Shown piece after piece: positions 34,401 to 46,400 of a DNA stretch of 64,000 nt. Source of the stretch: Schistocephalus solidus (lineage: Eukaryota; Platyhelminthes; Cestoda; Diphyllobothriidea; Diphyllobothriidae). A program made the translations under genes and the position numbers. Location of the stretch: positions 122,131 through 186,130 of the forward strand of contig WEDG01003376.1 in assembly GCA_017591395.1 (NCBI GenBank). The letters run 5' to 3'. The notes beneath the pieces were generated by a model that had not been told where the DNA came from, did no database searches, and saw only the letters and a list, made by a program, of their open reading frames with translations. Every line of letters starts with the position of its first letter. Within the stretch, counting starts at the first letter, position 1.

Positions 34401-37400
34401 CGGGTCGAATGGTAGTTTTCCAAGCGGCGACTAATAAGATGCCGTTGTAGTTTTAAAAGGCATTCGTTTTACTTCGATAATGAAAGATCGCACAGAGCGG
34501 GCCTCGTTCTCACTTCCGTCAAGGGTCCGCATAAAAGTGGGTCAAGTCAGCTAGAAATGATATCGCTCGGCGTGAGGTAAAGCCACCGGATCTCGCAATC
34601 CATACACTTGCCGGGGCAACAAACTATTGCAAGACATAGGTAAAATAGACCGCAAATGAGGGTGTAAGATTTGAGAGAAAACTCTGACGCGTACTTCGCC
34701 CGTAGTAATACGTCCTATCTGATCCGAAAATATGAGAGTTGTATTACTCGCCGGCCAGTCGCAAACCTTACCGTAGTGAGTAATTTAAACAGCTGAGTCA
34801 AAGAACATCCGAAGGTCCGATAATTAATCTCCTCAGACCATGTCGTCCAGTTTGACTTCTCTACTGTAGGTTGAAAATACTTTTTTGCCCGCGCGATTTC
34901 TGCCAGTTGGGCTAAAATAAATAAAACAAGGGTTAACACATTCGCACATCTGATGTGCAGAAAATAGTGCAGTTTAAACGAAAACAGAGCTGTAACATAC
35001 GACGAGGACTACCAATGTGACAAATGGAGGACTGCTGGCCTCAGCTTGATTTGGACGGTGAGAAGGGGAAGGGGGCTTAAGAAACGCTGGCCCCACTCCT
35101 TCTACTCCAACCTATCCTGTTTTCAAAAGATAATTTTGTGCGTAGGGGTATGAAGTTGGGTTAGAGATTGCGATTTAGAATTGGGACCGATGGATTGGAG
35201 TTTTAGGTTAAGGGCTGCCGTTAGGAAATAAGGGATTGGGTTTCCGGCTGCAGCTAGGTGCTTTTACATTGGGGTTAGTAGTTAGTTCAGTTCAGTTTTA
35301 TTAAGGGAAATATAGGCGAATTCTTTGAGCTCCCTATTGATGTCAATGCCACTGTAAATTAAAGAAGGCTGACATATAATGGACGTTGGACAAAGGGTTA
35401 TCTCCCCGACACACTGCAGGGCATCTGACAAACAATTATAAAATAATGTTACTCAAAAATAGGGAGTAGTATGTTATATGACGCTAAAATTGTGGGTGGG
35501 AATATGTTTCAGGAAATGTGTTAGGTTCGGATGTTGTGGTGGTACTTATGGCTGTACTGGTCAAACTTCCGCTTAACAGTGTCAACGGATTGGGACATGA
35601 TTATGTCGGCCGGCAGAGCATTCCAGGCTTTAATCACTCTGTTGGAGAAGAAGAACCTTCTTGTGTCGAGGGCTAGATTTGGGGTCAGTTGATATGGTTA
35701 GTAGTTTATCTTAGCTCTAAACCCAACCTCTATTCCCTGATCCCGATCATGCACTAAAATCCCTAGCTTAACGCCCCTAAACCGAACCGCATATCGGCAT
35801 TCCCAAAATCTAATTCTAAACTTCAAACAAAATCCCCTGTCCATAACTGCCGACGAGAACACAAACCTGCGTAATCATGGCTACTCAACTCGTTTTAGTA
35901 AACATAACATAAGGTTACTACCAAGTTGGGCCGCAGGACCATTCCCACCTGACCTTGCTAGCCGTTGCGAGGACCGAGTTATCCATCACTCCCGTAAGTA
36001 ATTATTCTTAGTACGTCGGGTATGTTGTTACCAGAAAAGGTAGTACCAAACCGGTCTTCCTCCCTGTTATATTAAGTACCAGTAAAAGGACGTGGACAAG
36101 CCGGCCAAAGATGGGAACAGGTGTACCCGTCTGTCAAAGTCCACACCAGTTTTTGGTCCATAATCAGACCTGAACAGTGCTGCTGGTTTTGACAGCAAAA
36201 AACTCGTTTAAGGAAAACCTAGCTGAATTCACGCAGGTCATATTTAACCCATGTAGAAAGACGTCAGCTCGCCTGGCCAACTAACCAACCTTTGGGGCCA
36301 CCGGTAGAATGGAGCATTTAAAGCAGAAGGGAGGGTTAGTTCGCATGAAAGAGGTTCTATCCTATGGGAGACAGATAACCAGTTAATAAAGGTGGATACA
36401 ACCTACTGGGGCGTAGGGCCATAACTTGCTTACTTGATGCATCCACTTTGTCGATATGGGCTCCCTCTGCCTCAGTTAGGAGGGGCAAAAGGTAGATCTG
36501 CGCAAACTGCGTAACACTGGTGGCCTCACTGACGAAAGTGAAGAGCCGACCTACGCAGTAGAACATCCGACGTCGAAGCAGGCTACACATGGGCTGACAC
36601 CAGTTGGAAACGGCAGCCAGATTAATGCCTGCGTCGGTGAGCGTAGATAGAAGCCCCTCAGCGTCGCTGCGTGTCAGATGAGTCGTGTTCTAGCAAGAAT
36701 CCGAAAATAAAGTCACTGGAATGATGACGGATGGTGAGGAATTAGAGATTCGTACTTGTCTGCCACCTATGCTCCTCTCCACCCACCTGCAGAAACTCGG
36801 TGACCACGCTCAGAGCAGACGAGATAAGAAGGAGCCACAGAAGAATATCCGGAGGGAGAGTCGAAACGGCAGAAGAGTTATCGGCGTAGCCCTCCGGGCC
36901 CTCGACTCGCAAACAGAAGAGGGCGTAGCTGAGGAGACGACTCTCGATTTCAGACGTTCCTGCGAGGTCACCGGGGTCAGGTAGTCGGCGCGCTAGACGA
37001 TAGCAGGTGCGCACGAAGGGGTGCAACTGGGACAAGAAACCGAGACCAGCAATGTGCACGAGGAGAAAGCCGGATTGATGGTAGGGGAAATTTGACGTTG
37101 TGAGTGAGGCAGAAAGGTGAGCCACTGTCTGAATTACCGCACGAGCGATGGTGCACAAAGACACTTCTGGAGAGACGGCAGGGAGGGCGAATAAGTCGTC
37201 ACCAGGGGTATAAGGAGACTGAGCTATCCGATCTGCACGATGATTTAGTTCCTCGCTGAGACCCCCAAATACAAAGAGGCGAGACTCCAGTGTCTATAGA
37301 AATTAAAAAGAACAAGCGAGTTTGGAACCAGCTGTCATTGGTTAAGCCTAGCAAAGAGAAGGTACGGCTCAAACCCCCTGCTGAAAAGGGATTTGGAAGA

Positions 37401-40400
37401 TGTTAATGCAGTAGATAATACCAGAAAGCAACAGATAAGTACAATTTTAGCTAGGATATCTGACAAACGTCCATATAATTGACGGCAATCACGCCTAGAT
37501 TTTTGCTTGCCTAACCCGCCTCACCATTTTTACCTCTGCTTCGATCTCCTGCTGTACACTGGCGGGAGCGTAGCAAGCAATGCCGACACGCTGTCTACGA
37601 AACCAGACTTTACGAACAGATATCCCTAGCGTATGCTACTACTAACGTTTGAAATGGTTGTCCAATGAATGTCAATTGTATTTGATTTACTACAGATGAA
37701 ATCGTGGAGACTGTTTTGCTCCTGACCCTAGATACGAAGGTACAATTTCTGCAGGACAACTACCTACATCAAGCAAAATTCACCGGATTCAGTCAGTTGT
37801 TTGGGTTGTAAACTTCCTCGCTTAACGAACTGTTGTCGTACGGTTGACTTCAAGGAACAGAATGAGTTTAGAGGTTGGCTAATATTGGGATAAAGCTGTT
37901 GCACGGGCCTAGAAACGGAAGGCCGCTCAGGAAAGTATAGTTGTTTGGCTCAGCCTGCAACTATTGAGAAACAGAAGAGGCAAAGACCACAGTAACTCAC
38001 ATTCCACGCTGAAGGCGTAAATTTCCACCGAGCAGAAAGGGAAACGAGGGAACTGTATGATTCCAGAAGCCAGTTTCTCCGCTCCGGATGATTCAGAGAT
38101 GCCAAGAAAGCGTCCAAAATATCCTGCCGATAAGCATGCCACCTTTCGTTTTCAAATAGTTCCTGCCAGTTCTTCTCGTTTGGATAGGAGAGCTATAAAG
38201 AGCCAAGATAAAGGTGAAATTGTCGGCTTACGTGTGTCAAAATAGATCGTTCAATGGAAAAGCCAAAAGGTTAGAAACCCTGGTAAGGATGATTTGTGTG
38301 GCAGCCTAAACAGGACATGGGAACAGGAACCACGCGCAATACGGTGGCTTTGCACCAAATTCCGGAGAAATGAAGTTTAGGATTAAGGTAAGGCTAAGGG
38401 TTAAGTTTAGGGTTAGGGTTAAGGTCGGAGTTTGGATTAGGGTCAGGATTATGTTAAGGGTGAAGGTTTTGGTTTGTGTTAATGGTCGAGTTTAAATTTA
38501 GGGTAGGCCGGGCTTAATCGTAAGGTAATAGTTCAGTTTTATGTTTGGTTTAGTGTTAGAGTTATGAAGCGGGAATATTTACGCTTCCCGAAATTTATCG
38601 TGAGGACAACTATTTTAAGTGGGCGGGGCGTTCCTACTCCCAGGTCATGCTTAGGCGGTACTTCTTACCGAAACCTTAAGAGGGTGCTGACCTCGAAAGT
38701 CCTCAATGTCAGTGACACCCGAAATTCAGTTGTTGTTTAGCAAAATGTATGCACAAACTTTATTACACTGCCAGAGGAAGGTGTACTTATCAGTTTTACG
38801 TAGCATACACTTTACATACACTGAAAAATATCAACAAAGAACCTAAAAAATCGAAGTTGTGGGGTCAAAAGGGATGGAAACAGGTGAGTATCACCTGTGC
38901 CACTTTTTAGCTTCCACTTTAAAACTTGTTCGGTCTAGTATGTTCCCTGTGAACTTAACCTGAGAGGAAAGTAGTCAACTTTGACAAACTCCTTAGCATG
39001 TACAACGCACAACTTGGAAGGTGCGAAACTTCAAGCCAACGAACCGAAACGAAAACTAGGCAGACCATGCGACGTGGCAGCTTCTGACGTTCTTGCTGCC
39101 ACATGTAGCGCAGTTTTCATTTGACGATCTTACCATGACTCGTACTAGTTGACGGACGTTCAATTGATAGCTACCTCTGAACGCCTGGGAAGACAAGTTT
39201 AGCCCTTCGCGTGGCTGCCGGTCACTCAGCGCACCCAGAGACCTCCAGCGAGGGTTCCTTGCAGAATAAACAGGCTCTCAGGCTTGACAAAAATGCAGTC
39301 ATTAACCAGCAAAGTTAGTTCTGCCGGGGGTTGGAAGGCGGTCTGGTGTGAAGAATCCCTTGAAAAAATACCGAAAAGCTTGATGACACGGTAACCGTAA
39401 ACCGTTTGTTTGTCACTGCCGTCCTGCGTTTGGGTTCTTGAACCAGAGCGCTCAGGGAGACAACCTGGAACAAGCTATTCAAGTAGCTGTTCGGAACACA
39501 TCTAATGACCCTATGAAACATGTTCAAGTGCTCTAGAGGGCCAACGTGCTCCGCAACGCTGGTCCAGTCGTGCGAGTGAATTGCAGGCGAGCTAAACTAC
39601 GCAGTCGATTAGATACTGGCGTGTGCGAACGTCCCTGGTACCTAAAGCAGGACGGCGTGCAGAATGCTTGCTGTCTGTCGGAAGTCTGAACACCCAACTG
39701 GACCTCCCAGGAAATCAGGATCCAGGGAGCTAACTCTCACCTCACCCTCTATTACAGTGGTTCATGGGACTCCTTGCATAAATATCGTGTGACGATCAGA
39801 ATCTTGTAACAAGCGAGTCATACACTGATTGCTTGGAAAGTAGTCCATAATCAGCTAGCTAGCCCAATGCTGAGAGGGCACTTTACCAATATCTACGGCT
39901 TCTCAGTCTAGGCTCAGACATAAATTGCTGACCGGTATTATGCAGAAACCTTGCAGTTACCGCTGGAGGAACTGATCGAAAGACATCCTCGCCGTTATAT
40001 ATTGTTAAACGGGAATCGGAATGATCGGGCTGAGCCAGATGATTCTTCAAACAACTTTCTCATGGGCCACTGGGTGTGGCTCCTAATGCAACAACGGCAA
40101 AACGATACTGATTTAGTCCAACAAGAACCAACTGCTTGCCACCAGCACATGCTTCTAGCATCGATGTGGATATCTGCTAAGCTGCTATTCGAGCAATAGT
40201 CATACGTTCAAGGTTTCGTCGTTTGGTTCATGGCAGCAGGTCGACATGCGGTGCCAAAGCTGGCAAAGCCTAAGAGTCAGACTGCGTTTGCGTTAGTAAG
40301 CACCTGAAAGTTAAGCTCTTTTTGAAGCCGCAAATGTTTTGTGTCAAGTGTCTTGAAGTAGCAAAATTGCAATAGCCCAACACAACCAAGGCTCTGAGCA

Positions 40401-43400
40401 CAGAAATTCGGCCCCACACTGTGATCCTGATCAAAAGAGAAGGCAGCAAAAAGTGATAAGGTGGTGGGGTTCTCAGTAGGCGAGGTAACTGAGAGAATTC
40501 TTGGATTCACACAGCGGTGACACAACGACTGGATCAGATCAATAACCTGACAATCATCTGGCCGGGTTTCTCGACGGTCATTTCTTCCACCAACTCTGGG
40601 AAATGGCGACAAAGTCAGCGCGAGATGGCTGAAGTCTGACGCCGATTCCGTGACGTGCCTGAGCCAGTGTCATGAGACTAGTCTCAACGATTCCTCTGAC
40701 CGATCATAAGGGAGGTAAAAGATAATCGGAAGACGACGGTAAGAGCTTTTGCTGTTGTCTTTGGAGGCTATTAGTGTACTTGACTCGATAAGGAAGCTCA
40801 ATCAAGCCAGACTCGGAGTAGGATGTTGATGCACTGTTGAATTCCAAAACGACTCGAAATCTGACTTCTGGCAATCGCTTCAAACAGTTTGATACTGGGG
40901 TAAGTATGACCTGCGTGACCCCCTAAACAGGACACGGGAATAGGAACGCACCACCCATGTGATAAGGATGCCCCTGCACGTAATTCCAGGAAGAGTAAAT
41001 CTTTCTGTTTGCTAGTCCTAACATAAACCTAAACCGTAGCGCTAATCTTAACCCTAAAGCTGCCCTAACTTTTCAGTTAACCTTAACTTACTTTAACGTC
41101 AACCTTAACCTAACTCGAACCATACACATAACCCAATTTTCCCTGGCAGTTGGCGCGAAAGACAACTGTATGGTGGGTATTGACCCCTAAACGGGCCACG
41201 TGGTAGATGCGCTGGACCAACACGGGGGCCAAACCCGGATGCAGCAGGCGTTATTTGGGATGTGGTCTCATAACAAATGCCGAACATGGGCACGCGTAGG
41301 TACAGGCTCATACCGCACCTCACCACTTTTGTCATTTATGGCTCTCCCACTCTGTAGGATATGATTCGCCCGCGCCCGACCCCACCTCCGGTCTTCTTGA
41401 CACCAGACACAGGCAGGTAAGGGAAGAGGGAGTGCGGTAGATGCAGTGAAAGCCTACTGTCACTTAAAAGTGATTTGCGCACAAGTCACCGTGGCCCTGC
41501 AGCACCCTTCCGTGAGGCTTACGGTGAGCATCAATCGCTGGCTGAGTGACCACAACTATACTGAAGAAATCGCCCTGCAGGCATTCAGCAGGCAAGACAG
41601 CCTACAGAGCGTACTGTCGAAGGTGAATGAATTCGCTAAATCGGTCGGTTGATCCATCAATTTCGGGAAAAACAGCGTTTTTGAGCTGCATTTCTGAACA
41701 GAACAATTCACCCCTCAAAATAAATGGCTGCCAGCATGGAAACGTGAATAGACCTGAGTATCTTGGAGCGGCTGCCAAACAAGGGCTTAAGCGGGTTTTC
41801 GTCGCCACAATCTATAATCAAAACTGCTCACGATGCTTTAAAAGTGAACGTGGGCCCATCCCAGCATGCTCGTCGACACAAAGGCCCGAGAGTACACAGC
41901 ATCCGTCTGGTCAGTCCTATGCTGTGCTTGGAAAACGTGCGACAGTTGGAGGCCTTTGACGACCGTCGTCTGAGAACCATCCTTCGAATGAATTACGCTG
42001 CATTAGCCCCGAATGAGGAAGTCTGCTCGTTGCGACGACTGTGTAGATGACATTTCGGGCCATCTAAGAGGAATGGCGGAAAATGGAACACTCTAAGTCA
42101 CCCACCCCACGAGGTCATTACCGCTTCCGTTTGAAATAAAATCGGGCTAAACAAAATATGCAAAGACATGGAGGTGGCGCATGGACATTCGGTATTTAGA
42201 CTCCATCACAGGGGGTGGGGATGGGATCGGGTTGTGTATATCCACTGTCGCAGATCTTCAGGCGTGTAGAAGTACAATCAAGGCGTCCTAGATCGGGCAC
42301 GACCACAGCGCACCAGCCAGAAGTACGAGTACCTCGGAACACACAGAGGAGCCAGTAGCTAACAGGTCGGAAGTGCCCACGAAAGTGCGAAACCTCGAAT
42401 TACTCGTAGTAAAGGAGGAGTAACTCCAATTCCAACCTACGGACTAGCAGTGGCTGTTTTTACGTCCCAAATTTTTGAGGATTACCTTGTCAAAAAGCGC
42501 CTGGAGGAAGCGGTCATATATCTTATAGGCCAGGTCGGCTCCCCGACAGGCAGTGGTGATGGTAGAGTCAGAGGAGACTGGAGCCAGATCAAGTAGCGCT
42601 GATTGATAGGAGAACCAAGCTTCCATCAGTTGAGCACTGCACTCCTCCTGCAGAAGGTAGCATCCCGTCGTGGTAAAGAATTTCATCAGCATTTCGAAGA
42701 AAGGCAGTGTTCCCGATGCCTCGGCAGTGTCTGGGTGTGCGATCAACTCCTCAACAATGCGCTCCATCTGAAAAGAGAGGGTCAAGGTGACATGCGTGTC
42801 CGAACCGAGGTTACGTGAGACAAAAGTAATAAAGGCAGACAAATTACAGCGGCAACACCTGCGAAAGCAGTCTTTAGTTGGCTGTATGCAAGAAGAGCTT
42901 TCAGGTGCAAAGCGGAGGAAATCCATAATTCAACTTTGTAAAGATTCCATTCATAAATGCAGACAATGATCGATGCTGAACATGGCAGCCATAGCCGCCG
43001 GTCTCGTGCGCAGAAATCCGCCATCGGCTGGCTCGCCGGCTGTTTTAGTAAACATGACTAGGTACTAAAGAAATGAGAAGTCTGCCAACACTCTACCTCT
43101 TTATCCTGAGGCAGTACGCGTTGAGCATCGAGGAACGATAAATCTGTCTGAGGAAGTCAGTTAACGAGGGGTAATAAATCGATTTAGACTTCAGCGATAT
43201 TGTACTGTATGACGTGTTGAAAAGAACCTTCTCGTCTCCAAACGCAAGGTGGCTTTCGCTGTCATCAGATAGTATTCACACCCAATCTCTTCATATTTTT
43301 AAATAGAAGACCGTACACGGGTGAAACAGGAGTAAAACCGACTCATGAAAAGAATATTCGAGTCATGTGCTAAAGAAAGCAGCACGGGATCTATGCAGTG

Positions 43401-46400
43401 GTTGCGTGAGCCAGGTCCGACGAACTAAGCCCCTCCATTGCGCAGTATCGGTAGGACAGAGGGGATAGGAATTCCCGTAATACATACCATTTTGCGCTAA
43501 GTTACAGGGAAAGTGGGGTTAGAGTGAGGGTGATGGTAGGATTAAGGTTTGCGTTAGTGCTAGAAAATGGGAATAGGTATTCTGTCTGGAATTCAGTGTA
43601 ATGTCACTTGTATTAGGGAGGGAGGGGGTGGTGGCTCTTATTCCCGTATCTTACCCAGATAAAACTTCTTAGAACGGAGTCTGGGCAGTGAGTATCAAAA
43701 AACACGTCTGCCTAACTAGCTGACGTCACCTCATATTCTCACCTTCCTTTATCACGGACTGAGGCCTGAAGCGTAGGATAAACAAACGTGTCATGCATAA
43801 GATTTATTTTCGGAGACCTTGCGCCATTCATCAGCATAACTTATGACTTTGGAAGTCTAAGGGATTTTTCAGGCAAACTTTCCCTGGTTCAGTTCTTCCA
43901 GCAAGAAGGATTGAATCTGTTCGAAAGGTCTTAGCGGAGAGTGATCTTCCAATTCCAATGACCCCCTGAAAACAGCGAAAACTGATTTGTATAGGCTACC
44001 GGACACCGAGCGTTATGCTCGGCAAGCAACTAATTCGGGCTGAAATTTCAGGTGGTTGCCGGGAATTGGGGTATAGCTGGCTGACGACGGTAAAAGAGCC
44101 ATCAGCATCCGCTACATTCAGCTCTATTGTAGCCAGTATCTTCGTGATTACTGAGATGCGTGGCTATCCTACCGTCTGTAAGAGCTCCAGGCACCGAATT
44201 GCGTGGGAAAACGAAGTACCAAGTTTCGTCCTGCACTTAGGGTAAATACGTGGAGGCCGTTCACCTATGACCTGAAGTCCGTTACATCAAGCCCTGGCAT
44301 GTGGAGCGAATAGTAATGAAGCTAAACCTGCGAGTCGGCGAAGGCTTCTAGAAGAGAAGCCGTCGACTGGACGACTGCTCCATACTGATCCCGCAGATCC
44401 TCATCTTCTATGACCTCCACATTCACGCAGTGGAATTCGAGCGCCGCATTGAAGGGTGGTTGAAGACTGGTCAGCAGTGAGAGTTGATGCAGAAGCATGG
44501 ACTGTGTCCGCTTATTAGCCCTGATAAGGAAAGAGAGAAGATGGAGCGAGTCAGTGAGAGAAGAAGATCACCGCCAGCGCAGGAGACTAGGAGCGCAGAA
44601 ACTTACTCCAAACCGCAATGTCCACAGTTGAGAATTTTTGCTAGTGCATCGCAAACACTGGCATAGATGACTGGGGAGGTTGGTGCTAATTGGTAGAGTA
44701 AGTCAATTAGATCGCTGTGTACCAGTAAAACTGAGTCAATGACCACCGAGTCCATCCACTCGGCAGAGGCCGCTATGCACTCCGAGAGCAGGACGGGGTC
44801 CGTTTCGTGTGACAACACATGCTGAAAGGGACAAAGCAAATTCACATGCCGTCACTTCAGGTCCAAGTAAAAACACAATTAATTTTGGTGAATACTTTGC
44901 CAATATAGAAGCCGAAGACCTACCTTAAGGACGGTAATTACAAGGTCTATTTCCGGAGCGAGAGCTTGCCTGACACTCGTAATAGCAGACGAACGTTCGA
45001 TGGCAGAAGAACATTCCTCCGCGAGAGTTTTTATAAAATAAACCAAAGTGCTTAGGGTAGCAGTTGGCAATTGAGAGCAACCACTGTTGGTGGGTTCGTT
45101 GTCGGCAAAACCTGAACGGGAAAAGGAGGATGAAACAGGGATAAACAAAAGCTTATTACCGATTAAATATTTTGTAGTAAAGCGCCAGATGCTAATACTT
45201 GGATGCAAGAATAAATCTGAATCAGCCTCCAGGATGGATACAGGAGAAATGCTTACGGAGTGCTCTATAAGGCAACACCAAGTCCCCTGTGCATGTGTGT
45301 TGCTTACACAAGAACATACTCATTCGAAATTTTTTATATGCAGACTTGGTACCATATCTATCAGGTTCAGTGTCAGAAATACAAGATTAGATGACATCAA
45401 TAAATAGCATATAAAATCTTAAAGCCCGCATACTTCAAAGTTCGAAACGTCCCAAGGCCTTGTTTTGCGGATAATAAAAATAAAACGGCAGTTGAACCAC
45501 ATCGCTGACAATTTGTCTACATAAAACGGAAATTTTATAGACAGAATCTAGTCCTGAAAACTCAAAGCATTGTACCTTAAAGAAAACGACTGAGAACGTA
45601 AGGTACTTGAAGTACGAAGAACCTATTTTGTGACGAACCGCATGAATAGAAAAAGCTACGGGAGTTGACTCAAATAGTTCAGGGTTGTTAACCTTGTCAC
45701 TAGTTTCCCTGGTTTGAAGTTTGCCTCGATGGTCATAGTGCAATGATCCATACTCCTTACCACTTAATCCGCTTGTATTTCTATGTATGGGCGAGAAACA
45801 TCAACAGCTCCAGCTGAAGAGCCTTCCAAAAAATCCGTCCGTTTTTTGCGGCAACAGCAGTTAGAAATCGCATAGGCATAAAGACTTTTTCCATGATAAA
45901 CTGCTTGAAAAATGGTCTTTTCGTTGAATTCCGATATTTAAAGAGCCCAAAATTCAAAATGCTTCTTAGATGCAAAGATAGTGTTTCGGAAGCGTCACTC
46001 AGGTCACATCTCTAGATGCCGCAGATCTACAACATTGGGTAATCAGGTTTTAAGTCTTTAAAAGTGTTGCTCTGGTCTTAGTCCCAAAATCAGGCAATAT
46101 TTGTCTTCAGCTAGATATTGCGAGGTAGTCAAGCACGGTCGTACTGTCAAGTGTTCGTTTGGAGCAAGCAGGTGGCCTAAATAAAGCGGTCATCGGGACC
46201 AAAGATTTCAGAAAAAACTACATCTTTTACCAATTTGATCATTTTGCCTTCTACGTCCATGAAGAAAATGGGTTAGCGTCCTCATTTTAGCAGCAAGTGA
46301 CGCTAGATGGAAGCTAAGTGCCTTGGAAATTAGGGTAACAGATACAAACAGATTCCCAACTGTTGGCGTATACGAGGGTTGAGATAAGGGAACTCGGATA

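Noticed and set aside
38395..38450. A true telomere or chromosome end
   Set aside because: The repeats are degenerate, only about 150 bp long, internal to a gene intron and framed by inverted termini.
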